A stretch of DNA of 64,000 nucleotides from Pseudactinotalea terrae (GTDB lineage: Bacteria; Actinomycetota; Actinomycetes; Actinomycetales; Beutenbergiaceae), in NCBI RefSeq assembly GCF_009733845.1, contig NZ_WNXZ01000007.1, positions 172,983-236,982 on the forward strand, written 5' to 3'. A program made the translations under genes and the position numbers. This document shows, one piece after another, positions 1-8,175 of the stretch; position 1 is the stretch's first letter, and each line of letters opens with the position of its first letter. The notes beneath the pieces were generated by a model. The model was given only the letters and a program-made list of their open reading frames with translations, was not told the origin of the DNA and searched no databases.

Positions 1-161
1 CCCACGAACTGCGGGCTCGCGTTGGTGATGACGTTGTTCTGCAGCGAGAACCAGACGACCATGCCGATCGGCAGGGCCATCAGGACCGCCATCAGCACGA
101 GCGTCGGCGACAGGTAGGCGAGGGCCGACGCTGTCGACCTGCGCGCTCTGCTACTACTCAC
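1..161 (-). CDS. Sugar ABC transporter permease, MalF/UgpA-like (N-terminal fragment)
   Basis: This is the first 53 codons of a permease that runs off the left edge of the window. It starts at GTG 161, preceded by AGAAAGGG. The N-terminus is basic (several Arg) and is followed by a hydrophobic helix rich in Leu, Met and Val, then a segment ending in NVITNASPQFVG. That layout is typical of the first transmembrane helix and periplasmic loop of binding-protein-dependent sugar permeases. It lies 77 bp downstream of the binding-protein gene on the same strand, so the two should form a transporter operon. Subfamily and substrate cannot be read from the fragment. Confidence 0.75.
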   Translation of the reverse strand, partial: MSSSRARRSTASALAYLSPTLVLMAVLMALPIGMVVWFSLQNNVITNASPQFV

Positions 162-194
162 GGTGAGCCCTTTCTCACGGTGGAGGACCGAGGA

Positions 195-231
195 GGCGGC
201 GCGGAGCACCCGGGGAAGGCCCCGCGCCGCC
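195..231 (-). promoter_or_regulatory. Intercistronic GC hairpin between binding protein and permease
   Basis: GGCGGCGCGG (195-204) pairs perfectly with CCGCGCCGCC (222-231) across a 17-nt loop, in the 77-bp gap after the binding-protein stop codon. There is no T-tract. Hairpins at this place in ABC operons commonly stabilise the binding-protein message or attenuate the permease; that role is inferred. Confidence 0.45.
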
Positions 232-238
232 GTGTCAT

Positions 239-1528
239 CTAGAAGGAGCCTTCCCACTCCGTCTGGATGTTCCCCAGCGCCTCGTCGATCGGCTTGTCCT
301 CGGCGAGCACCTGCTGCAGCTCCTCGTCGAAGACCCGCATCAGCTCGTCGGCGAGCGGCAGGCCCGTGAACTCACTGACGGGGTAGCCGGCCTGCCAGAT
401 GTTGAAGGCGTCCTCGAACAGCGGGTCGGACTCGGTGAAGTCAGGGGTCACGTTGGCGTTGCCCGGGAACCCGTTCGCAAGCGCGCTGAGCTGCCCGTTG
501 GCACCCTCGCTCATGAGGAACTCGATGAGCTTCCAGGACTCCTCCGGGTGCTCGGTGTTGGCCGACATCCCGATGCCCCAGGAGGCGTAGCGCACCCCGG
601 ACTCACCGGTGTAGCCGTCCTGCACCGGCAGCGGCACCACCGAGAAGTCCAGCTCGGGGTTGTTCTCCCGGATCAGGTTGATGTGGGCGAGCGAGGACAC
701 CATCATCGCCACGCGCTCGTTGGTGAACTCCTCGACCTTGTCCTGCTCGGCCATCGTCAGGCCGCCGGGGGCGATCACGCCGGCGTCCCACATCTCCTTG
801 ATGAACTCGATCGTGGCGGTGACGTCCTCGTTGTTGACCGCGGGGCCGCCGTCCTCGGAGAGCATGGTCCCGCCCGAGGCCCAGGTCCACGGGAGGATGT
901 CGATGTTGATGCCGTTGGGCTTCTCGAGGCCGAGCGCGGCCACGAAGCCCGAGGCACCGCTGCCGGAGTCGACGACCGCCTGCGCGGCGCTCTGGAACTC
1001 GCTCCAGGTCGTCGGGACCTCGACACCTGCCTGCTCGAGCAACGAGTTGTTGACGAACATCGGGTAGGCGAAGTTGACGACCGGGATCATGCGGGTCGCG
1101 CCGTCCACCTGCACCTGTGCCGCCAGCTGCGAGTCGTCGTAACCGGCGTCGGACATCGCTGCCGAGAGGTCAGCGATCGAGCCCTGGGTCGCGAAGTCGT
1201 GCACCCAGGCACCGTCGAGCCCGAGGACGTCGGGCATCGTGCCCGACGCGGAACCCGCGATGACCTGGTCCTTGATCGAGGCGTACGGGCCGGAGAGCAG
1301 CTCGACGTCGATGCCGGGGTTCTCCTCCTCGAACTGCTCGATCAGTGCTGCGAACTCCCCGTCTGGGAGCTCGGGCTCCCACCACTGCATGAACTCGATG
1401 GTGACGTCTCCGCCCTCCTCCGAGCCTCCTCCGCTGCCGCAGCCTGCGGCCAGGGCGACGACGCCGAGCGCCGCCACCATGACGTGGGTCTGCTTGCGCC
1501 AGCGGTCGTGCCGAACAGCGCTGTTCAT
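239..1528 (-). CDS. Sugar ABC transporter substrate-binding lipoprotein
   Basis: A 429-residue extracellular solute-binding protein (family 1, maltose/glycerol-phosphate-binding type). The start at ATG 1528 is supported by a GGAGGA ribosome site and places a lipoprotein signal immediately after it: a basic N-terminus, a hydrophobic stretch, and lipobox LAAGC with the lipidated Cys near residue 31, followed by a Gly/Ser/Glu linker. The mature part opens with EFMQWWEPE and carries the motif WVHDFATQGSIADLS that is usual near the start of this family. It should capture an oligosaccharide outside the membrane for the downstream permease. The substrate is unknown; the divergent DeoR regulator and sulfatase suggest a sulfated or amino sugar. 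Confidence 0.9.
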   Translation of the reverse strand: MNSAVRHDRWRKQTHVMVAALGVVALAAGCGSGGGSEEGGDVTIEFMQWWEPELPDGEFAALIEQFEEENPGIDVELLSGPYASIKDQVIAGSASGTMPDVLGLDGAWVHDFATQGSIADLSAAMSDAGYDDSQLAAQVQVDGATRMIPVVNFAYPMFVNNSLLEQAGVEVPTTWSEFQSAAQAVVDSGSGASGFVAALGLEKPNGINIDILPWTWASGGTMLSEDGGPAVNNEDVTATIEFIKEMWDAGVIAPGGLTMAEQDKVEEFTNERVAMMVSSLAHINLIRENNPELDFSVVPLPVQDGYTGESGVRYASWGIGMSANTEHPEESWKLIEFLMSEGANGQLSALANGFPGNANVTPDFTESDPLFEDAFNIWQAGYPVSEFTGLPLADELMRVFDEELQQVLAEDKPIDEALGNIQTEWEGSF

Positions 1529-1604
1529 TGCTCCTCCAAGTGTGCTGCAGGTCAGGGCAACCACTGCTGTGTGATGCCCGATCGTGCCGAAGCGGTGCGT
1601 GATA

Positions 1605-1632
1605 CTTGCACGAAAATGCAGAAACATGCAAG
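1605..1632. promoter_or_regulatory. Probable DeoR operator
   Basis: In the 204-bp gap between the divergent transporter and deoR-type genes, TGCA occurs three times at an exact 10-bp spacing (1607, 1617, 1627). The outer copies form a perfect inverted repeat, CTTGCA (1605-1610) with TGCAAG (1627-1632). Helical-turn phasing between two divergent promoters fits a multimeric DeoR-family repressor. The site is AT-rich relative to its surroundings. Confidence 0.6.
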
Positions 1633-1732
1633 AGTCGGCAGCGAAGTCGCGTCGGAGAGGCAGTTCTCGGCGCACATTGCCGGTACTTTCGGCATGTCAG
1701 GGGCACGACGTCGGGCAAGGGAGGCTGACCAG

Positions 1733-2560
1733 GTGAGCACGGAGGCCACGGATTCAGGCGGCGGCGAGCTGCCCGCGGTCAGACGGGACCGCATCATCGG
1801 GTTCGTCGAGACGGCCCGACAGGCGAGCGTGCACGAGATCGCCGAGCACTTCGACGTCTCGCCCGATACGGTGCGCCGCGACCTCACCGCCCTGCACAAG
1901 GAGGGTCAGCTGACCCGAACACGCGGCGGCGCCGTCGCGAACTCGCTCCTCAACAGCCCCGACCGCGAGCTGCGGATCCGTCAGATGCTGCAGGAGCAGG
2001 AGAAGTCACGGATCGGGGAGCTCGCCGCACCGCTGATCAGGAACGCAGCCGTGGTCGCGTTCAACGGCGGCACCACGACCCTCGCGGTCGCGCGCAACCT
2101 GACCGACCACCGCGAGCTGACTGTCGCGACCAACAACCTGAGCATCCCGTTCGAGATACCCGCCCACGCCGTCAACAACCTCTACGTGTTCGGTGGCGAT
2201 GTCCGCTTCAGCTCGCAGGTGACGATCGGGTTCACGTCCTTCCCCGATGTCGAGGTGCCTGGGATGGTGCACTTCGACATCGCGATCATCGGTGTCGGCG
2301 GCGTCACCACCGAGGGCTACTCGGTGAGCAACCTCGGCGAGGCCTCGATGATGCGACAGATGATCCGTCGGTCCACCACGGTCGTCGTCGTCACCGACGC
2401 CACCAAGTTCAACCGGCACCAGTTCGCGCTCGTCGCTCCGCTCGACTCCGCGCAGCACCTGGTCACCGACTCACCACCCCCGCCGGACGTCCACGAAGCG
2501 CTGAGCTCGGCCGGCGTCCAGCTTCACTTCGACCCCGCCGAGGACGAGCCTGATGACTGA
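1733..2560 (+). CDS. DeoR/GlpR-family transcriptional repressor
   Basis: A 275-residue regulator starting at GTG 1733, chosen because AAGGGAGG precedes it at good spacing and because the open frame upstream is an antisense shadow of the transporter gene. The N-terminal winged helix-turn-helix reads HEIAEHFDVSPDTVRRDLTA and is followed by the family signature GQLTRTRGGA. The C-terminal DeoRC sugar-phosphate sensor has the phosphate-binding loop FNGGTTTLAVA. The family represses sugar catabolic operons and is released by a phosphorylated sugar intermediate. It is divergent from the transporter and overlaps the downstream sulfatase by 8 bp, so it probably controls both. Confidence 0.88.
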   Translation: MSTEATDSGGGELPAVRRDRIIGFVETARQASVHEIAEHFDVSPDTVRRDLTALHKEGQLTRTRGGAVANSLLNSPDRELRIRQMLQEQEKSRIGELAAPLIRNAAVVAFNGGTTTLAVARNLTDHRELTVATNNLSIPFEIPAHAVNNLYVFGGDVRFSSQVTIGFTSFPDVEVPGMVHFDIAIIGVGGVTTEGYSVSNLGEASMMRQMIRRSTTVVVVTDATKFNRHQFALVAPLDSAQHLVTDSPPPPDVHEALSSAGVQLHFDPAEDEPDD

Positions 2561-4001
2561 GCCCGCCGGCGGCGACCGACCCAACATCGTGCTGGTCATG
2601 ACCGACCAGCAGCGGTACGACACGATCGCGGCGCTCGGCTACCCACACATGGTGACGCCCCATATCGACCGGCTCGTGCGGGAGGGCGTCGCCTTCGTGC
2701 AGGCCCACGTGACCGCTCCCTCCTGCACGCCGAGCCGAGCCAGCTTCTTCACGGGGCTCTACCCCTCCGGGTGCGGCGTGCTTCGCAACGACGAGTCGTG
2801 GCCGCGGACCTGGGTCGAGGACCTGGCGGCATCGGGCTACCGCTGCATCAACGTCGGGAAGATGCACACCTCGCCGTACGAGGAGGCCACCGGGTTCCAC
2901 GAGCGTCACGTCGTCGAGAACAAAGACCGCGGCACCCCGAACGTGCCGTATCTCCTCGACAACTGGGACAAGGCGTTGCACGCCAGCGGTCTCGAGAAGC
3001 CCGATCGGCGCACGCTGCGCAACCGGCCCGACTACAACGAGCGGCTCGGTGCCTTCGAATGGACGCTGCCGGAACGGCTGCACGCGGACGTGTTCGTCGG
3101 CTCTGTCGCCACCTTCTGGCTCGACACCTACCCCGGCGACGAGCCGTTCTTCCTGCAGGTCGGCTTCCCCGGGCCGCACCCGCCCTACGACGCCCCGGCC
3201 CGGCTGCTCGAGGTCTACGCCGACGCGGACATCCCCGAGGTCAACCGCCACGAGAGCGAGTTCGCCGCGATGCCGCCGCAGGTGCAGTCCGTGCGGCGCG
3301 AGCACCTCGAGCACGACCACGACTCGATCGTCCACCTCGAGAACCCCACCGCGGAGCAGCTGCGCCGCCAACGCGTCCACTACTACGCGAACATCACCCT
3401 GATCGACGAGCAGATCGGCGAGCTGATCAGCGCGCTGGAGCGGCGGGGCGTGCTCGAGGACACCGTCATCATGGTCACCTCCGACCACGGCGACGCCCTG
3501 GGCGATCACGGCCTCTCGCAGAAGTGGACGATGTACGAGCCGGCGGTCCACGTGCCGGCGATCGTGCACGCGCCCGGGCGGGTACGCGCCGGCATCACGG
3601 TCCCCGATCTCATCTCGCACTTCGACCTCGGGGCCACGATCCTGGACCTCGCGGGCGTCGAGCAGCAACCGGGCGTCGCCGCCCGCTCGCTTCGCCCCGT
3701 GCTCCAGGGCGAGGAGTGGCAGGGGCGTGATGTCGTGTTCGCCCAGCAGGCACGGGACGGTATCCAGCGGGACTCCGAGATGATGACCATGGCCTTCGAC
3801 GGACGTTGGAAGCTCGTCAGCTTCAGCGACTCACCCGACGACGGTCAGCTCTTCGACCTCGAGACCGATCCCCACGAGCGTCACGACCTCTGGGACGACC
3901 CCTCAGCGGCCGACCAGCGGACACGCCTGCTGGACCGCATCGCCACGTGGCACCGCGACGTGCTGTACAGCTCGCGGGACTGGTGGCGCGCCGTCAGCTG
4001 A
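2553..4001 (+). CDS. Type I sulfatase (formylglycine-dependent)
   Basis: A 482-residue sulfatase/arylsulfatase of the alkaline phosphatase superfamily. The N-terminus NIVLVMTDQQRYD supplies a metal ligand, and C-T-P-S-R at residues 58-62 is the sulfatase signature whose Cys is converted to formylglycine. Later motifs include SDHGDALGDHG, the second metal site, and a C-terminal region typical of glycan sulfatases. There is no signal peptide, so it should act in the cytoplasm on imported sulfated sugars. Its start overlaps the deoR-type stop region, indicating translational coupling. Activation requires a formylglycine-generating enzyme; one is encoded at 9483-10370. The exact substrate cannot be assigned. 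Confidence 0.9.
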   Translation: MTEPAGGDRPNIVLVMTDQQRYDTIAALGYPHMVTPHIDRLVREGVAFVQAHVTAPSCTPSRASFFTGLYPSGCGVLRNDESWPRTWVEDLAASGYRCINVGKMHTSPYEEATGFHERHVVENKDRGTPNVPYLLDNWDKALHASGLEKPDRRTLRNRPDYNERLGAFEWTLPERLHADVFVGSVATFWLDTYPGDEPFFLQVGFPGPHPPYDAPARLLEVYADADIPEVNRHESEFAAMPPQVQSVRREHLEHDHDSIVHLENPTAEQLRRQRVHYYANITLIDEQIGELISALERRGVLEDTVIMVTSDHGDALGDHGLSQKWTMYEPAVHVPAIVHAPGRVRAGITVPDLISHFDLGATILDLAGVEQQPGVAARSLRPVLQGEEWQGRDVVFAQQARDGIQRDSEMMTMAFDGRWKLVSFSDSPDDGQLFDLETDPHERHDLWDDPSAADQRTRLLDRIATWHRDVLYSSRDWWRAVS

Positions 4002-4014
4002 GTGCGCCGCGACC

Positions 4015-6138
4015 TCAGTCCGACCGCGAGCGGTCACCGCCCTGAGCAGCCACCCACGCAGTCACCTCGTCGTTACCGAGCCGACCCCACAGCTCGGGGA
4101 CGTCGGCGCCGAGCTGGCTGCGGAGCCACCCGCGGAACTCCGCCATGCCCGCCACGGCCTCGGGGTGCTGCGGCGGCTGCCCGAGCTCGTCGGGCGCGAT
4201 CTGCTGGTAGCCGATGGCAGCCAGCCGAAGCAGGTCGAGAGGGCTCCCGATCAAGGAGGCTCCGCCGTCGGGCATGAAGGCGACCACCTTGGTGAGGCCG
4301 TCGTCGTCCAGCCACAGCGCGAACCGGGTGTCGAGCGAGGTGCCCGCGATCGGGAGGGTACGGGCGAGCACGGGGCTGCTCTCCTCGTACCGGTCGAGGA
4401 GCGTCAGGCCGTCGCTGAACACGATGGCCGGGCGTGCGTGCGGCGGACCGGGGGCCACGAGCCGGGTGCCGTCGTCGGTCGCCATCGCCCACCGCTTCGA
4501 CTCCATGAAGGCCCAGGCGGCCTCCAGCTCGGCGGGGATCGTCATTCCTTCAGGTAGCCGTGCCTGAAGCGACTCGCCGATCCGGGTGGGCTCCGCGGGG
4601 GCGTCACCGGCGCGGTCGAGCCACGTGAGAGGGTCCTTGATGCCCGTCATCACACGCTCCAGGCGCACGCGGATGCGCCACGGGTTCGACATCTCGCCGT
4701 ACCGGTAGCCGAGCTCGTCGCCCGCGACCTTCAGCATGCTGCCGATCCGCAGGGCGTCGGCGTCCACGACCGCTGCGTGCTCCGGGTCCATGAAGGTGCG
4801 GAGCAGGCTCCGCACGGTCGCGCGGGGGGTGCCGTCCCCGGTGCAGAACAGCACCGAGCGGGTGTCACGCCAACCGAAGCCCTCCTGCAGCACGGCGTGC
4901 AGCGACGCCAGCGATCCGCTCCCGAGGATGCGGAAGCGCCGCCACACACCCGGGTCGTGCTCGAAGGAGGCCACGAGATCCAGCCCGGCGTCCTCGCGCA
5001 TCGTGAAGGGCAGCTCGACCGGCTCCCACGGGGCCAGGTCTTCGGGCGCACCCACAGCACCGGTCACGTCCGAGACCGCCTGCACCGTCGCATGGCGGAA
5101 GGGTTCCGGCGCCAGGTACGCGATCGAGCCCTGCGGGAGGGTCACCTCGTCGAGCACCCCGAACCTGATCATAGCCTGCAGCACCGTGATCACTTCGGCG
5201 GTGAAGGGCGCGAGCCTCTCGTCCTCCGGGCCGCTGAGCAGTCGCTCGACGAGATGCTCGACGAGCTCGGCCGACCCCTCCTCGGGGTCGTCCGCGTCGT
5301 CCGGGCCGGGGAGGAAGAGACTCTCGTCGGTCGCCCCGATCACCGCCATGAGCAGCGCCGTTGCGCGGGGTAGGTTGTCGAGCCCGTCCGCGGCGTCGGC
5401 GTCGACGATCTGCCACAGCCCTGCGCGGATGATTCCGCGCACGAGCGCGTTCACGAGGTCTGTCGACGGCGGTGGGCACCCACCTGCGTCGGTCACCACC
5501 TGCAGGGGTCTGAGCAGTCCGCCGTCGTCCACCCGGGCCAGACCTGCCTCGCCGAGCGAGCGCAGCCACAGCTCGAGCGCGACCGTGTCCTCGGCCACGC
5601 CCGCCAGAGCGGCCGCCGCGGAGCGGTCGAGCGCGCCCCGCTCGGCGAGCGCGTCCAAGGTCGCTCGCAGGGGTGCTACATAGGCGCGGTCGATCCCGGT
5701 GGCGAGCACGTCTGCCGGCGCGGGGCGCCGAGACCGACGGTCGGCGAGAACGCCGTCGACGACAGAGCCGAGCGTCGTCAGGCCGAGCGGACGCTGGGCA
5801 GCGATGTCGACCGCCTCCCAGCACTCCTGCACCGCGCGCTCGCTGCGGCGCCAGAGCTCGTGGGACCGGAGGAACAGCAGGTACCAGGGCAGCACGGCGA
5901 GCCGTTCGGTGTACTCCTCGGAAGGCGGGCCGTCGTCACGCGCCAGGTCGCGCGACAACCAGAGGATCAGCTCGCCGGTCGGGTCGTGCAAGTCAGCACC
6001 GCCGCGTTCCGCGCTGGCGAACAGGTCGGCGAGATGCCGGGCACCCGAGGCCGGGTCGAACGGCAGCTCCTCCTCGCTGGCAGCCAACCAGGCCTCGAAC
6101 TGCGCGACCGTCCCGACGCTCGTGCGCTCATCGCTCAT
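4015..6138 (-). CDS. Large protein with plasmid pRiA4b ORF-3-like domain
   Basis: A 707-residue cytosolic protein starting at ATG 6138 with an upstream GGGGAG. It has no signal peptide or membrane segment and is rich in Leu/Glu helices. Around residues 390-500 it contains the pattern RRFRILGSGSLASLHAVLQ followed by a GYRYGEMSNPWRIRVRLE segment. This resembles the pRiA4b ORF-3 family (PF07929), in which a 'Y-Y-G-D-W' strand ends in an acidic residue. The long N-terminal helical part and the C-terminal part were not recognised. The function of the family is unknown. It runs convergent to the sulfatase and divergent from the TIR-like membrane protein gene, sharing a short intergenic region with the latter. 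Confidence 0.6.
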   Translation of the reverse strand: MSDERTSVGTVAQFEAWLAASEEELPFDPASGARHLADLFASAERGGADLHDPTGELILWLSRDLARDDGPPSEEYTERLAVLPWYLLFLRSHELWRRSERAVQECWEAVDIAAQRPLGLTTLGSVVDGVLADRRSRRPAPADVLATGIDRAYVAPLRATLDALAERGALDRSAAAALAGVAEDTVALELWLRSLGEAGLARVDDGGLLRPLQVVTDAGGCPPPSTDLVNALVRGIIRAGLWQIVDADAADGLDNLPRATALLMAVIGATDESLFLPGPDDADDPEEGSAELVEHLVERLLSGPEDERLAPFTAEVITVLQAMIRFGVLDEVTLPQGSIAYLAPEPFRHATVQAVSDVTGAVGAPEDLAPWEPVELPFTMREDAGLDLVASFEHDPGVWRRFRILGSGSLASLHAVLQEGFGWRDTRSVLFCTGDGTPRATVRSLLRTFMDPEHAAVVDADALRIGSMLKVAGDELGYRYGEMSNPWRIRVRLERVMTGIKDPLTWLDRAGDAPAEPTRIGESLQARLPEGMTIPAELEAAWAFMESKRWAMATDDGTRLVAPGPPHARPAIVFSDGLTLLDRYEESSPVLARTLPIAGTSLDTRFALWLDDDGLTKVVAFMPDGGASLIGSPLDLLRLAAIGYQQIAPDELGQPPQHPEAVAGMAEFRGWLRSQLGADVPELWGRLGNDEVTAWVAAQGGDRSRSD

Positions 6139-6291
6139 GCTTTCCCACTCCCCGCGTGCCGTTCCGTGCACCGTCCACCCTGTCGCATCCACCCGCCTCA
6201 CGCGGCGCGCCACGATGGGTACCGCTGCCCGAGCAGCATGACAACGCCCCACCCGTCACGCCATGATCGTGCTCGACCAGGAGGGAGGGCC

Positions 6292-8175
6292 ATGCGCTTT
6301 CAGCTCGCACTGCTGCGGATCCTCGGCATCCTCGGCGCGGCCGCGCTGCTGGGCCTGGCATCGGTCGCTCCCGCGCACGCCGTGGACCCGCCGTGGTCGC
6401 CCGCGGGGCTCGACCTCGGCGAGGAGGCGACGTTCGTGATGGACGGTGAAGCCCGTTGCTCCGAGGGTCGGCGCTGGTCGTGGTCGGACGAGAGCGACCA
6501 GATCGGGCTCATCCTGGTGCCGTGCGACAACCAGGTCGCGGCGCAGGCGGCGGCGCAGAGCCAGGTGCTGCTCACCGACGAGCACCCCGACGAGCGGGTC
6601 CTCGGCGTCGAGCACGTGAGCTGGTCGGAGCCCGAGCAGATAGCGCTGCGGGTGTGGGTGCAGGAGTCGACGATCGTGGTGCTCGCTGCTGCCGTGATCG
6701 ACGGCGACGCCGCCGATGCGTTCACACTCGGCGGCCGGCACGCACCGGACCTCGCGGCGTCCCTGCCCGGTGACCCTGTGCCACCACAGGCCGACGGCGC
6801 CGGTGTGCAGGGCATGCTCGTCGCGGCCCCGCTGGCGATCTGGGTGCTGCTGGTGCTGCCCGCCCGTGGCCTGGTGGCGCTGCGCCGTCCGCGCTACGAC
6901 GTCGCCGGCACCGAGCCGGGCTGGCTCGACATCACGCCCGCCGCGCACGGCCTCGCACGGCGCCGGCGTTGGCGTCGCGCGGGCTGGTGGGTGGCAGGTC
7001 TCTCGATCAGCCTCATCGTCTTCGGCGTCCTCAACACGATCATCGGGGAGATCGCCGACGGCGTCCCGCGTGCGCTGGTGGGGATCGCCGGCAGCGTCGG
7101 CGGCATCGCCATGATCCGGAAGAACGCGGCGCTCCCGGTCGAGCGAGCCGGCCGGCTGCCCACCACGCACGGAGCCCGGGCCTGGTGGGGCACGGCGCTG
7201 AGCGTGCTCGCCTACGCGCTCGCGCTCGGCGTCGTGCTCGCGACGGCGTTCGCCGCGGTGGCCAGCGTGATCCTGCCGCCGGCGGATCGCATCCCGACGG
7301 TCGCGGAGATCCTCGGCGCCGGATCCGCCGCCCCGCTGCTGCTCCTGGTGACGGTCAGCCTGCTGCTCCGGGACGCCATGGTGCTCGTGCTGCTGGGCGT
7401 GGTCGTGCTGCTCGCTGCGGTCGCCGGGATCGACGCGCTCGGGCGGCGGCTGCGCGCAGCGTCTCTGCGCGAGGTGCTCCTCGCCGACCCACGCCCGCCC
7501 GTGCTGTACCTGCGGTCCTTCGACGAGGACCGCCTCAGCCTGCCCGCGACGCTGCACCGGCGCGGCCTGATGGACACCCTCAATGTCATCCGGCGGCGGC
7601 GCTTCGAAGAGGCGATCGTGGTCCAGCTCCAGCGGTGCGGACCCGTCGTGGCCATCGCGCCACCGGGTGCGCGGCTGCCGCGTATCGGCGCCGCGCGGGC
7701 CTCCTACGGGCACGACGAGTGGCAGGACAAGGTGACCGAGCTCGCCCAGCGCGCCGCCGTCGTCGTGCTCTCGGCCACTCCCGACTCGGTCCGTGAGGGC
7801 TTCGGCTGGGAGATCGACCTGGTGGCGAACCACCTCGAGCACGGTCGCGTGATGGTGGTCGTGGGGCCGTGGCGTGGGCAGCTCGAGCGGCGCTGGGAGG
7901 CGTTCCGCAGCTACGTCGCGCGGCTGCCGTTCTTCGCGCCGCTCGCCACGGCGTCGTTGCCGGCGGGTCTGCTGGTCGCGGCGCACACGACCCGGTGGGG
8001 CTGGGCCTCGTGGGGCGCCACGCAGCGAACCGACGTCACGTACGCCGTGGCGATCGACCACGCCCTGCACGCGCTCGCCGAGGACATGACAGGCATCGAT
8101 GCCGACCCCGACGCCGTCGACCCCTTGCTGGTCGAGGCGAGCGGTCAGTCCCCGGTCACGGCACCCGAACGGTGA
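6292..8175 (+). CDS. Multi-pass membrane protein with cytosolic TIR-like domain
   Basis: A 627-residue protein starting at ATG 6292 behind a strong GGAGGGAGGG site. Residues 1-30 form a signal peptide ending APAHA. An exported domain of about 145 residues with two Cys follows, then several hydrophobic helices (about residues 175-380). The C-terminal cytosolic domain begins near residue 403 with PVLYLRSFDED and continues with GPVVAIAPPGARLPRIGAAR, DEWQDKV and FGWEID (Glu507). The alternating strand-helix order and late conserved Trp-Glu resemble TIR/nucleoside deoxyribosyltransferase-like folds, but this is motif reading, not a confirmed homology. Neighbours give no operon partner; its 3' end overlaps the convergent lipid-kinase gene by 20 bp. 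Confidence 0.55.
   Translation: MRFQLALLRILGILGAAALLGLASVAPAHAVDPPWSPAGLDLGEEATFVMDGEARCSEGRRWSWSDESDQIGLILVPCDNQVAAQAAAQSQVLLTDEHPDERVLGVEHVSWSEPEQIALRVWVQESTIVVLAAAVIDGDAADAFTLGGRHAPDLAASLPGDPVPPQADGAGVQGMLVAAPLAIWVLLVLPARGLVALRRPRYDVAGTEPGWLDITPAAHGLARRRRWRRAGWWVAGLSISLIVFGVLNTIIGEIADGVPRALVGIAGSVGGIAMIRKNAALPVERAGRLPTTHGARAWWGTALSVLAYALALGVVLATAFAAVASVILPPADRIPTVAEILGAGSAAPLLLLVTVSLLLRDAMVLVLLGVVVLLAAVAGIDALGRRLRAASLREVLLADPRPPVLYLRSFDEDRLSLPATLHRRGLMDTLNVIRRRRFEEAIVVQLQRCGPVVAIAPPGARLPRIGAARASYGHDEWQDKVTELAQRAAVVVLSATPDSVREGFGWEIDLVANHLEHGRVMVVVGPWRGQLERRWEAFRSYVARLPFFAPLATASLPAGLLVAAHTTRWGWASWGATQRTDVTYAVAIDHALHALAEDMTGIDADPDAVDPLLVEASGQSPVTAPER

Noticed and set aside
548..1732. N-terminal extension of the DeoR-type frame back to position 548
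   Set aside because: The extension is antisense to the transporter binding-protein gene, is low complexity, and a good ribosome site marks GTG 1733.
4739..5060. Transposase gene suggested by the pRiA4b/IS1096-type domain in the 707-residue protein
   Set aside because: The domain name reflects its plasmid/IS origin only; no transposase catalytic motif or terminal repeats flank the gene.
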